Positions 25,048-32,805 of a stretch of 64,000 bases of DNA are shown one piece after another; the first letter of the stretch is position 1; every line of letters begins with the position of its first letter. The position numbers and the translations under genes are program-made. Where the stretch lies: assembly GCA_964412195.1 (NCBI GenBank), contig CAYPNP010000022.1:12038-76037 (forward strand), given 5' to 3'. The notes below the pieces were generated by a model, which saw only the letters and a program-made list of their open reading frames with translations, had not been told where the DNA came from and ran no database searches. The stretch comes from CAYPNP01 sp964412195. Lineage in GTDB: Bacteria; Acidobacteriota; JAAYUB01.

Positions 25048-25284
25048 TCACGCCGGCCCGCCCCCGTCCTGCCACCGGATCACGCCGTAGGCGCCCACCA
25101 CTCCGTGCCGGGGAGGCTGCCGGCGGAACGCGCCGGGGTCCCGCCGGAGGTGCCCCTGCTCGTGGCGGGGCCAGCAGCCGGCGTGGATTTTCTGTTCGCA
25201 GGCCGGGCAGTAGACCAGGCGGATGCCCTCGGGGAACTTGTCCCCGCCGCATTCACCGCAGCGCCAGCCGGCGACGCCGGTCAC
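25048..25284 (-). CDS. Small Cys-rich (CxxC...CxxC) protein at the end of the ccm operon
   Basis: A 78-residue protein with two Cys pairs, CGECGG and CPACEQ, and a following His/Cys-rich stretch (KIHAGCWPRHEQGH). The spacing of about 18 residues fits a zinc-ribbon or treble-clef-like metal site. Its GTG start overlaps the ccmD stop (GTGA), so it is the last gene of the cytochrome c maturation operon. No family was recognised. A thiol or metal-handling role is only suggested by the context. Confidence 0.6.
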   Translation of the reverse strand: MTGVAGWRCGECGGDKFPEGIRLVYCPACEQKIHAGCWPRHEQGHLRRDPGAFRRQPPRHGVVGAYGVIRWQDGGGPA

Positions 25285-25424
25285 GACCGGGCCTTCCCCC
25301 GGAGGCGGTCCCGCAGCTCGTCCAGGTCCCGGCCCAGCTTGTGGAGCTTGCCGTGGAGGAAGGCCACGTAGCCGAAGATCAGGACGAGGATGAAGGCGTA
25401 GCCGGCGAAGAGGTAGACGTTCAT
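25281..25424 (-). CDS. ccmD: CcmD-like small haem-exporter subunit
   Basis: A 47-residue protein, found by reading the short gap between ccmC and the Cys-rich gene. One N-terminal transmembrane helix (YLFAGYAFILVLIFGYVAFL) precedes a basic, amphipathic tail (KLGRDLDELRDRLRGK). Size, topology and position directly after ccmC match CcmD, which holds the CcmABC-haem-CcmE complex together. Sequence conservation in this family is low, so the call rests mainly on context. Confidence 0.75.
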   Translation of the reverse strand: MNVYLFAGYAFILVLIFGYVAFLHGKLHKLGRDLDELRDRLRGKARS

Positions 25425-25428
25425 GGCA

Positions 25429-26169
25429 TCACTCCATTTCCAGCAGGTCTCGCTGCAGTTCCTGGATCTCGTCCCGGACGCGCTCCACCGTCAGGCGCAG
25501 GCGCAGGAGCAGGAAGTACAGCAGGGTGAAGGCCAGGCAGGACAGGGCCAGGGTGTGGATCATCTCCGGTTCCAGGTTCATGCCCTTACCGGTGATGACC
25601 ACCGGGTGCATGCTGCGCCACCAGCGGATGGAGAAGAAGACGATCGGGACGTCGACGAACGCCACCAGGCCGTAGACGGCGCTGAACTGGTATTTTTTCC
25701 GGCTCTCCGGCAGGGCGCCGCGCAGCACGAGGTAGGCTATGTACATGATCCAGAGCACCAGTGACGACGTCAGCCGGGCGTCCCAGGTCCACCAGGTGTT
25801 CCAGACGGGCCGGGCCCAGAGCGGCCCCGTCACCAGCACGATGGTGGTGAAGAGCACGCCGATCTCGGCGGAGGCGCCGGCCCAGCGGTCATAGCGCCGG
25901 TCGCCCTTCCAGAGGTACAGGAGGCTGCCGGCGAAGACCACCAGGAAGGCCATCATGGCCAGCCAAGCCGATGCTGCGTGGAAATAGAAGATCCGCTGGA
26001 CTTCGCCCATGGTCTTTTCCTGCGGCGCGTACAGGAAGACCATCCCGAGGGCGGCCAGCATCAGCAAGCCCGTGGCGGCCAGCAACCAGCGGTTGGCCCG
26101 GCAGAACCGGTCCAGGTATCCGGTCATGGTCGCCTGGGACGGGGAGGAGGCAGCGGCGGCTTGGCTCAT
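25429..26169 (-). CDS. ccmC: CcmC haem-delivery membrane protein
   Basis: A 246-residue protein with six transmembrane helices. The tryptophan-rich WWD segment (WNTWWTWDARLT) and flanking His residues (for example YFHAASAW and SMHPVV) are the haem-binding elements. In System I maturation, CcmC loads haem onto CcmE outside the membrane. The Ala/Ser-rich N-terminal 15 residues are not conserved; an internal ATG at residue 15 is an alternative start. It is read between ccmB and ccmD. Confidence 0.92.
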   Translation of the reverse strand: MSQAAAASSPSQATMTGYLDRFCRANRWLLAATGLLMLAALGMVFLYAPQEKTMGEVQRIFYFHAASAWLAMMAFLVVFAGSLLYLWKGDRRYDRWAGASAEIGVLFTTIVLVTGPLWARPVWNTWWTWDARLTSSLVLWIMYIAYLVLRGALPESRKKYQFSAVYGLVAFVDVPIVFFSIRWWRSMHPVVITGKGMNLEPEMIHTLALSCLAFTLLYFLLLRLRLTVERVRDEIQELQRDLLEME

Positions 26170-26179
26170 GGAGACTCCC

Positions 26180-26863
26180 TCAGTTGGATTCCTCGACGAC
26201 GTACGAGAACACGCTGTAACATAGTAGCACGAAGATCAAGTCAAAGCCGGCCAGCATCTTAAGCCAGCCGGCCATGGCCGGCAGGCCCGACCCGTCGAAC
26301 ACCGCGGCGGTCGCCTTCACGCCGGCGATGACCACCGGCACCACCACCGGGAAGAGGAGGATCGGCAGGAGGACCTCCCGCGTCTTCAGACTCATGGTCA
26401 TGGCCGAAAAGAGGGTTCCCACGGCCACGAATCCCAGGTCCACCAGCAGCACCACGAGCAGGAACCAGAAGCCCCCCCCCCGCAGGCTGACGTTGAAGAA
26501 GATGACGAAGATGGGGAAGATGACGATCTCCATGGCCAGCAGGAACAGGAGGTTGGCCACGAGCTTGCCCAGGAAGATCACGCCGCGCTCCACCGGCGCC
26601 AGCAGCAGGCCGAGCATGCAGGCGTCCTCCCGCTCCATGACGAAGGCGTTGCCCAGGCTGAGCATCCCCGCGAAGAGGAAGGCCACCCAGAGGATGGCCG
26701 GGCTGACCTCGGCCATGGCCGGCGATCCGGGATCGAAGGCGAAGTTGAAGACGACGATGACGATGAAGGCGAAGAAAAGCACCGTGAGGAAATTCTGTCG
26801 GCTGCGCAGCTCCAGCCGGAGGTCCTTGCGGGCGATCCAGAGGGCCAGGCGCAGCGTGTTCAC
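26180..26863 (-). CDS. ccmB: CcmB, membrane subunit of the haem ABC transporter
   Basis: A 227-residue protein with six hydrophobic helices. The N-terminal basic IARKDLRLELRSRQNF followed by the first helix is typical of CcmB. The segment EREDACMLGLLLAPVERGVIFLGK is the family's conserved cytoplasmic motif. It partners CcmA; the ABC complex releases haem-loaded CcmE from CcmCD. Start is GTG, and its first bases overlap the ccmA stop in the reverse order (gene order A then B on the minus strand). Confidence 0.93.
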   Translation of the reverse strand: MNTLRLALWIARKDLRLELRSRQNFLTVLFFAFIVIVVFNFAFDPGSPAMAEVSPAILWVAFLFAGMLSLGNAFVMEREDACMLGLLLAPVERGVIFLGKLVANLLFLLAMEIVIFPIFVIFFNVSLRGGGFWFLLVVLLVDLGFVAVGTLFSAMTMSLKTREVLLPILLFPVVVPVVIAGVKATAAVFDGSGLPAMAGWLKMLAGFDLIFVLLCYSVFSYVVEESN

Positions 26864-27591
26864 GGCTCGCCCCCGGCGGCGGCCACGGTCTCGAGGTAGT
26901 GCTCGCGGAAGGGGATGCCGCGGGCCTCGGCGGCGGACATGGCCGAGCGGATGCGGCCGCCCGCCAGGATCAGGATGCGGCTCCCCAGCTCCAGCGCGTG
27001 CTCGAGCTGGTGGCTGATCAGCAGCACGGTCTTGCCCTCCGCCCGGAGACGCACCAGCATGCCGGTGAGGATGGCCGCCGCGTGCTGATCCAGGCCGGTG
27101 AACGGCTCGTCCAGCAACACCACCGCGGGGTTGTGCAGCAGGGCCCGGGCGATGGCCAGGCGCTGCTTCATGCCGCGGGAATACGTCCGCACGGGGCGAT
27201 TCCGGAAGGGAAAGAGACCCATCAGCTCCAGGCTCTCCTCGATCCGCGGCCGCGGGCCGGCCAGCCCGTACAACCGGGCGAAAAACTCCAGGTTCTCGAA
27301 GCCCGACAGCTCGCTGTAGAGGAACAACTGGTGCGAGATGTAGCCGAGGGCGCGCCGGAACTCGTTCGCATGGGCGTGAATGTCGCGGCCCCGGAACACG
27401 ATCGTGCCGGTGCTGGGCCGCATGGTCAGGGCGATGCAGTTGAAGAGGGTCGACTTGCCGGCGCCGTTCGGCCCGACGATGGCGACAAAGTCGCCGGCGG
27501 CGACATCGAAGGAGATCCCCTTGAGCGCCGGGAACGCGCCGAAGTGCTTCTTGACTCCCTGGACCGCGAGCAGCGGTTGGACGTCCGCCAC
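26860..27591 (-). CDS. ccmA: CcmA, ATPase of the haem ABC transporter
   Basis: A 243-residue ABC ATPase: Walker A GPNGAGKST, signature YSRGMKQRL, Walker B VVLLDEPF, and the switch His in ISHQ. The signature is the CcmA-like RGMKQ form. The GTG at 27591 is taken as the start because GAGGGAG lies 6 bases upstream; a GTG at 27606 overlapping the previous stop would add 5 residues. It energises release of holo-CcmE. Confidence 0.92.
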   Translation of the reverse strand: MADVQPLLAVQGVKKHFGAFPALKGISFDVAAGDFVAIVGPNGAGKSTLFNCIALTMRPSTGTIVFRGRDIHAHANEFRRALGYISHQLFLYSELSGFENLEFFARLYGLAGPRPRIEESLELMGLFPFRNRPVRTYSRGMKQRLAIARALLHNPAVVLLDEPFTGLDQHAAAILTGMLVRLRAEGKTVLLISHQLEHALELGSRILILAGGRIRSAMSAAEARGIPFREHYLETVAAAGGEP

Positions 27592-27602
27592 GGGCCGCTC
27601 CC

Positions 27603-27866
27603 TCACCGGGCCGGCGGCAGGGCGTGGAGTCGGGCGAGGAGGTCCCGGCGGAGGCGCTCGTAGTCCCCCAGCGAGATCTTGCCCGCGCCCCGGTCGTACT
27701 CCAGGTCCGCCAGGGACTCCTCGAGGTCCTCGCGGCTCACGGCGACCGGCGCGGCCGGTTCCGCCGCGGTCTCCGCCTTCGCCCCGCCGGCATCGCCCAG
27801 CAGCGGCCACAGCACGAAGCCCAGCACCCCCACCAGCACGGCCAAAACCAGGAAGAGCTCCAGCAT
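27603..27866 (-). CDS. CcmI-like N-terminal domain protein
   Basis: An 87-residue protein with one N-terminal transmembrane helix (ELFLVLAVLVGVLGFVLWPLL) and a helical segment (REDLEESLADLEYDRGAGKISLGDYERLRRDLLARL) that matches the N-terminal part of CcmI/CycH. The TPR-bearing part of full CcmI is missing, so only the membrane-anchored stub remains. In System I it helps deliver apocytochrome to the ligase. It lies between ccmF and ccmA. Confidence 0.7.
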   Translation of the reverse strand: MLELFLVLAVLVGVLGFVLWPLLGDAGGAKAETAAEPAAPVAVSREDLEESLADLEYDRGAGKISLGDYERLRRDLLARLHALPPAR

Positions 27867-29836
27867 CAGGCCACCTCCGGCGGAAGTTCCTGCAGGACCG
27901 ACTGGCGGCGGTTGGGCAGGAGGGCCACCAGCCCGCCCAGCGTCATGAGGATGCCGCCGATCCAGATCCAGAGCACCATCGGGTTGATCAGCACCTGGAA
28001 GTGGGCACGGCCGGACACCTCCAGGGGAGTGTAGATGATGTAGAGATCGGAACCCGCCGTGCTGCGGATGGCCACCTCGGTCATCGGCTGTTCGAACAGC
28101 CGGTGGAAGTGCTTCTCCGGCTCCATCACGCCCAGCTTCCGGCCGCTGTGGAAAACCTCGAGCTTCGCCTGGAGCACGTCCTTCTCGGGATCGGACAACT
28201 GGTGAAACGAGAGGTAGTGCAAGCGGAACGGTCCCGCCTGGAATTCCTCGCCGGTGCGGACGGTGGCCTCGTACGTCCGGGAGAAGTACGCCGAGCCGAC
28301 CACCCCCAGGCAGAGGCTCACCACTCCCAGGTGGACGATGTAGGCGCCGTAGCGCCGCTTGTTTTTCCGGAAGAGGTTCACGGCCGCCAGCGGCAGCGCC
28401 TCCCCGGCCAGGCGGCGACGGATGAGCACCGACCGGCCGTAGTCAAGCAGGATCGCCACGGCCACCGCCGCGCCGAGGCCCAGCAGGAAGACGGCCATGA
28501 TGCGCCCGCCGGCCCAGATGGCTGCAAGGCCCACGCCCAAGAGCAGGAGGGCGAAGAAGACCGCCGCGTTCTGCCAGAAGAGGCGGGCGGACGTCCGCCG
28601 CCAGCCCATCACCAGGCACAGGCCCAGCAGGAGGAGCATCCCCGCCGTGAAGGGGACCACGGCCTGGTTGAAGAAGGGCGCCTGCACCGAGACCTTATGG
28701 CCGAAGAACGCTTCGGTCAGGGTCGGAAAGATGGTGCCGACGAACACGACCATCAGGAACGCCATCAGCAGCAGGTTGGTCAGCACGAAGGTGCCTTCCT
28801 TGGAGAACATCCCGCCGAGCGTTTCATCCGGCTGGAGGGCCGCCCGCCGCAGGAAGATCACGCCGCTGCCTACCGCCAGCATCAGCAGCATGAATCCCAG
28901 GAAATAGTAGCCGATGTTGGAGCGCCCGAAGGCGTGGACCGATTCGACGAAACCGCTCCGGGTGATGAACGTGCCGAAGACGCACAGCAGGAAGGTGAAC
29001 ATCACCAGTACCGCGTTCCACTTCTTCAGCACCCCGCGCCGTTCCTGGAGGACCGCCGTGTGCAGGAACGCCGTGGCGGCGATCCAGGGGATGAAGGAGG
29101 CGTTCTCCACCGGGTCCCAAGCCCAGTAGCCGCCCCAGCCGAGTTCCACGTACGCCCACTGTGCGCCGAGGATGATGCCCACCGTCAGGAAAACCCACGA
29201 CACCAGCGACCACTTGCGCATGATCTTCATCCACTCCGGGGCGAAGTGCCCGGCGCACAGGCAGGCCATGGCGAAAGCGAACGGGATGGTGAAGCCCACA
29301 TAGCCGACGTACAGGGTCGGCGGGTGAAAGATCATGCCCACGTTCTGCAGCAGCGGATTGAGGCCGCGCCCGTCGGCGACGGCAACCTCCATGGGCTGGA
29401 AGGGATTGCTGAAAAGCAGGAGCATCAGGTTGAAGAAGACCGCCGTGCCGCCGGTGAACAGGATGAAGTGGGGCATCGCGGGGTGGTATTTCCGGCCATA
29501 CATCCACAGGGCCAGCGAGGTGAAACCGAGCAGCAGCCAGAGCCACAGCAGCAGAGAGCCCGCCTGGCCGGCCCAAAACGCGGTGACCGTGTAGACCATC
29601 GGAAGGGTCGTGGAGGTGTACTCGGCCACGTACTCCAGCCGGAAATCGCGCCGCACCAGCGCCACCACCAGCAGCGCCGCCGCCAGGGTGACCAGCAGCG
29701 CGGCCGCGTGCATGGCCCGTGTGGCGCTGACCGCCCAGGCCTCCCGCCGGGTGCGCAAGTGGACGGCGGCCGCGGCCACGGCGAAGCACAACAGGGCCAA
29801 GGCGGCGATTTCAAGGAAATTGCCGAACAGAATCAT
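27866..29836 (-). CDS. ccmF: CcmF cytochrome c haem lyase
   Basis: A 656-residue polytopic protein with about 14-15 transmembrane helices. The WWD domain is clear (ELGWGGYWAWDPVENASFIPW), preceded and followed by candidate haem-binding His residues (for example AFLHTAVL). CcmF takes haem from CcmE and attaches it to apocytochrome CXXCH motifs. It overlaps the ccmI-like gene by one base (27866). Its length is normal, so no fragmentation is seen. Confidence 0.94.
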   Translation of the reverse strand: MILFGNFLEIAALALLCFAVAAAAVHLRTRREAWAVSATRAMHAAALLVTLAAALLVVALVRRDFRLEYVAEYTSTTLPMVYTVTAFWAGQAGSLLLWLWLLLGFTSLALWMYGRKYHPAMPHFILFTGGTAVFFNLMLLLFSNPFQPMEVAVADGRGLNPLLQNVGMIFHPPTLYVGYVGFTIPFAFAMACLCAGHFAPEWMKIMRKWSLVSWVFLTVGIILGAQWAYVELGWGGYWAWDPVENASFIPWIAATAFLHTAVLQERRGVLKKWNAVLVMFTFLLCVFGTFITRSGFVESVHAFGRSNIGYYFLGFMLLMLAVGSGVIFLRRAALQPDETLGGMFSKEGTFVLTNLLLMAFLMVVFVGTIFPTLTEAFFGHKVSVQAPFFNQAVVPFTAGMLLLLGLCLVMGWRRTSARLFWQNAAVFFALLLLGVGLAAIWAGGRIMAVFLLGLGAAVAVAILLDYGRSVLIRRRLAGEALPLAAVNLFRKNKRRYGAYIVHLGVVSLCLGVVGSAYFSRTYEATVRTGEEFQAGPFRLHYLSFHQLSDPEKDVLQAKLEVFHSGRKLGVMEPEKHFHRLFEQPMTEVAIRSTAGSDLYIIYTPLEVSGRAHFQVLINPMVLWIWIGGILMTLGGLVALLPNRRQSVLQELPPEVA

Positions 29837-29873
29837 CGCGGGACCTTTCTATTCCGGGAAGTCGGAACTCCGT

Positions 29874-30269
29874 CTACTGCTGTTTTTCGTATTTCGAGGG
29901 GCACTTCAGCAGGATCGTGTGGGCGTCGAAGACCTTCTCTCCGGGACGCAGCTTGCCTTCCACCACCACCGCCATCCCCTCCTTGAAGTTGTCCGGCACC
30001 ACACCCTGGTAATGCACGCGCAGCGGCTCGCCGCCCTGGGCGTCGGCGATGCGGAAGTCCAGGCCGAGGGACGCCGTCTGCTTCGCCACCGAGCCCGGCA
30101 CGACGTTGCCGCTGATCCGCATCCCCTGGTCCGTCTGGCGGTACTTGCCGGCCTGGATCTCGGACACGGTGTGATAATAGACCGTGGTTTCCTGGAGCCC
30201 CGAGAAGATCAGGTACCCGACGACTCCGACAAAGCACGCCACGATCAGGGCCAATTTCAATTTTGCCAT
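29874..30269 (-). CDS. ccmE: CcmE haem chaperone of the CxxxY variant type
   Basis: A 131-residue protein with an N-terminal transmembrane helix (about 5-23) and an OB-fold domain. Standard CcmE carries a haem-binding His in HxxxY; here the aligned site is C123-P-S-K-Y127, so the His is replaced by Cys. This CxxxY form is known from archaea and some bacteria that use a System I without CcmH, and it would hold haem through a Cys. No CcmH or CcmG gene is present in this cluster. Confidence 0.9.
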   Translation of the reverse strand: MAKLKLALIVACFVGVVGYLIFSGLQETTVYYHTVSEIQAGKYRQTDQGMRISGNVVPGSVAKQTASLGLDFRIADAQGGEPLRVHYQGVVPDNFKEGMAVVVEGKLRPGEKVFDAHTILLKCPSKYEKQQ

Positions 30270-30295
30270 TCAAACGCTCCTGGTTCCGCCTCGGG

Positions 30296-31156
30296 TCACT
30301 GCAGGACCGTCCAGGCGATTGTGCTGCCGTCAAACACGGGGCCCTCGCGGCAGACCCGCAACATGGCGGCGCCCCCTTCTGTCAGGATGGGGATGGCACA
30401 GCCGAGGCACGCGCCCAGCCCGCAACCCATCCGGTTCTCCATGGACACCCAAGCCGGGATACCCTTCGCGGCCGCGATCCGGAACACGGCCTCCATCATT
30501 GGGTTCGGACCACAGGTATAGATGAGGTCGACGGCGCCTTGATTCACAAAATCCGCCAGCGGCGCCGTCACCAGGCCCGTCTCCCCCAGGCTTCCGTCCT
30601 CCGTCACCAGGCGCTCGGACCGGACCCCCGTCTCCGCGAACGCCCCGGCCATCGGGAGCTCCGTCGCCGTCCGACCGCCGTAGAACAGGGTGACCTCGGC
30701 AGTCCGGCCCCACTCCCGGGCGCAGCAGAACAGCGGGGCGATGCCCACCCCGCCCCCCGCCAGGATCAGCCGGGCGCCCGCAGGCGGATCCGGAAAGGGC
30801 CGGCCGAGGGGTCCGTGGCACAGCAGGCGATCGCCGGGACGGAGGCGCCCCATCAGCCGCGTGCCCCGCCCCACCTTCTTGACCAGGAACAGGACTTCCG
30901 CCGGCATGCCGTCCGCCCCAGCCCGCACGTCCAGCGCGCTGATCGGCCGGTTGAGCAGCGGATCATGCGACAGGCCGGCCCCGGGCACTCCCAGCATGTA
31001 AAAGTGTCCCGGCCGGGTGCGGGCGGCCTGCGCGGGGGCTTCCAGCCCCAGCAGAAAGTAATCGCCCGACAGGTCTTCCATCCTGGCGACGGGCGCTTCA
31101 CCGATGATCGTGCTCACGGCCGGAACCTCGGGGGCTTGCACATTCGTGGCGGACAT
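30296..31156 (-). CDS. pyrK: Dihydroorotate dehydrogenase electron-transfer subunit PyrK-like
   Basis: A 286-residue flavoprotein of the ferredoxin reductase type. The FAD part has a beta-barrel with an NRPIS motif; the NAD-binding part has GGGVGIAPL; the C-terminus has a [2Fe-2S] Cys set CGLGACLGC plus a later Cys (RVCREGPVF). PyrK moves electrons from NADH to PyrD1B during pyrimidine synthesis. pyrD is not adjacent; the gene is the first of the ccm operon by position (26 bases ahead of ccmE). A related NAD-dependent oxidoreductase role is possible. Confidence 0.85.
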   Translation of the reverse strand: MSATNVQAPEVPAVSTIIGEAPVARMEDLSGDYFLLGLEAPAQAARTRPGHFYMLGVPGAGLSHDPLLNRPISALDVRAGADGMPAEVLFLVKKVGRGTRLMGRLRPGDRLLCHGPLGRPFPDPPAGARLILAGGGVGIAPLFCCAREWGRTAEVTLFYGGRTATELPMAGAFAETGVRSERLVTEDGSLGETGLVTAPLADFVNQGAVDLIYTCGPNPMMEAVFRIAAAKGIPAWVSMENRMGCGLGACLGCAIPILTEGGAAMLRVCREGPVFDGSTIAWTVLQ

Positions 31157-31189
31157 GGTATACCTGACTCCGCCGAAACCAAACGGGGC

Positions 31190-31218
31190 ATTATATACAC
31201 CCACGGGCTCCATTTCAA
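31190..31218 (-). promoter_or_regulatory. Promoter for pyrK and the ccm genes
   Basis: On the minus strand TTGAAA, 17 bases, TATAAT; the -10 ends 34 bases before the pyrK start. It is well formed and divides the operon from the divergent crotonase-like gene. Confidence 0.7.
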
Positions 31219-31247
31219 CCGCCGGCCACCGGCGATGGAGGGATTTT

Positions 31248-32018
31248 ATGGAAGACCTTCAGAAGATCCGGCTGGAAGTCAAGAACCGGCTGGCCCACAT
31301 CACGCTCAACGATCCACCGGACAATTTCCTCAGCATCCAGATGCTCGGCGAGCTCGCCGACACCCTGGAATGGCTGGCGGGCCAGAATGATCTGGTGGCG
31401 GTGATGTTCTCCGCGTCGGGTGGCTGCTTCACCGCCGGACTCGATTATCGGGAGCATAACCGGGAGCTGGTCTTCACCGTGCTCGAGCGCTTCCGTTCCA
31501 TTTGCAACACTTTGTTGGCAATGGAGTTTCCTACCATCGCCGTTGTGGACGGCAAGGTCCGGAACTGGGGCTGCGACCTGCTCCAGTTCTTCGACCTGGT
31601 CCTGGCCAGCTCCAGCGCGACCTTCCACTATGACAACCTGTCCTCCGGCACCTTCCCGCCCCTTGGCGCGCTGATCCTCTCCGATCGCAACGGCCTCCAG
31701 ACCGCCCTGGAATGCCTCCTCGAAGGCGCCGAGATGAGTGCCGCCCGCGCCCGGGAGCTCGGGTTGATCTCCCGAGTGCTACCCCGCGAAGCGATCGTCT
31801 CGGAGTTGAAGAAGACCATGGGCTCCTTCTCGAGCTGCAGCACCCCGGTCCTGTCGATCCTGCTGCGCAGCCTCCGGCGACGCAAACTGGAGCTTTTCAA
31901 CAATTTCACCGACGAGTCCTTCTCCGATTACCTCAACCTCCTCACCGACCTGGAGGACTTCAACGAGGGGATCTCCGCCTGGTGCGAAAAGCGCCCGCCG
32001 GTCTGGCAGAACCGCTGA
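31248..32018 (+). CDS. Crotonase-fold protein, divergent enoyl-CoA hydratase-like
   Basis: A 256-residue protein of the crotonase superfamily. The N-terminal ITLNDPPDNFLSIQMLGEL and SGGCFTAGLDYREHNRE block follows cyclohexa-1,5-dienecarbonyl-CoA-hydratase-like members. The central segment that normally holds the GGG oxyanion-hole loop and the catalytic Glu reads RNWGCDLLQFFDLVLASSSATFHYDN here, with the Gly run lost. Catalysis is therefore doubtful. It may be a structural or binding protein. GGAGGG lies 6 bases before the ATG. Confidence 0.7.
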   Translation: MEDLQKIRLEVKNRLAHITLNDPPDNFLSIQMLGELADTLEWLAGQNDLVAVMFSASGGCFTAGLDYREHNRELVFTVLERFRSICNTLLAMEFPTIAVVDGKVRNWGCDLLQFFDLVLASSSATFHYDNLSSGTFPPLGALILSDRNGLQTALECLLEGAEMSAARARELGLISRVLPREAIVSELKKTMGSFSSCSTPVLSILLRSLRRRKLELFNNFTDESFSDYLNLLTDLEDFNEGISAWCEKRPPVWQNR

Positions 32019-32061
32019 AGCTACCGGCCTTTCAACACCGGAACGCCTGTCACAATGATCC

Positions 32062-32089
32062 TTGACAGGAATTCCTTTCGCGTGATACT
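32062..32089 (+). promoter_or_regulatory. Promoter for the PATAN/Roadblock operon
   Basis: A perfect TTGACA, 16 bases, GATACT; about 50 bases ahead of the first gene of the operon. Confidence 0.65.
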
Positions 32090-32139
32090 TTCTGGAATGT
32101 CCGGATCTATCTTAAAATCCATCGATTTGGAAGCGTGAA

Positions 32140-32805
32140 ATGGCACTGATCGGCAACTTGAAGGAACTCAATCTGGTCAGCCTCATCCAGCTCAACTGCA
32201 TGGAGAAGAAAACGGCCAAGCTGACCTTCAACTATCGGGGAAAAATCGGTGTGATCTACTTTGAAAACGGCGAGATCCCCCACGCCCAGTTCGACAACTT
32301 CACCGGACCCGACGCCATTTTCCGGGCCATCCACCTCTCGGAAGGCGAGTTCAAGATCGAGGACGGCATCCGGACCAACATCAAGACCAACGAGACCCGC
32401 TGGTCGGAGCTCATCCTGGAGGGCCTGCGCATCTACGACGAGAGCCAGGTCGGCCAGGACCAGGCCCACGCCGTGCTGGTCAAGAACCTGATGCAGATCG
32501 ACGGGGTGCTCGCGGCCATCATCCTGCTGAAGGACGGCACGCCCATGGCCCACAGCAGCTTCGAGGAAGTGGACCTGTACTCGGCGATCCTGGCCCTCAC
32601 GACCTCCAAGCTTCAGAACGTCGGCAAGACGTCCGGGATCGGCTACCTGCATCACGTCATCGTCAATTTCAGCGACAAAACGCTGATGATCTACGACCGG
32701 GACCCGAACATCATCGGGGTCTTCCTGGGGCCCCAGGCCAATCTCAAGAACGCCGAAGGACTGATCCAGAAGGAACTCCAAAACTTCGCGAATGAGCATA
32801 TCTGA
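32140..32805 (+). CDS. PATAN/DUF4388 plus Roadblock/LC7-like protein
   Basis: A 221-residue protein. The N-terminal half (about 1-100) is a PATAN/DUF4388 domain: GNLKELNLVSLIQLNCMEKKTAKLTF and GVIYFENGEIPHAQF...GPDAIFRAI. The C-terminal half (about 110-215) reads as a Roadblock/LC7 fold, with VLVKNLMQIDGVLAAIILLKDG and a terminal helix. Both domains occur in bacterial small-GTPase and two-component regulation. It overlaps the next gene by one base (TGATGA). It is first of a five-gene operon running to 36381. Confidence 0.75.
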   Translation: MALIGNLKELNLVSLIQLNCMEKKTAKLTFNYRGKIGVIYFENGEIPHAQFDNFTGPDAIFRAIHLSEGEFKIEDGIRTNIKTNETRWSELILEGLRIYDESQVGQDQAHAVLVKNLMQIDGVLAAIILLKDGTPMAHSSFEEVDLYSAILALTTSKLQNVGKTSGIGYLHHVIVNFSDKTLMIYDRDPNIIGVFLGPQANLKNAEGLIQKELQNFANEHI

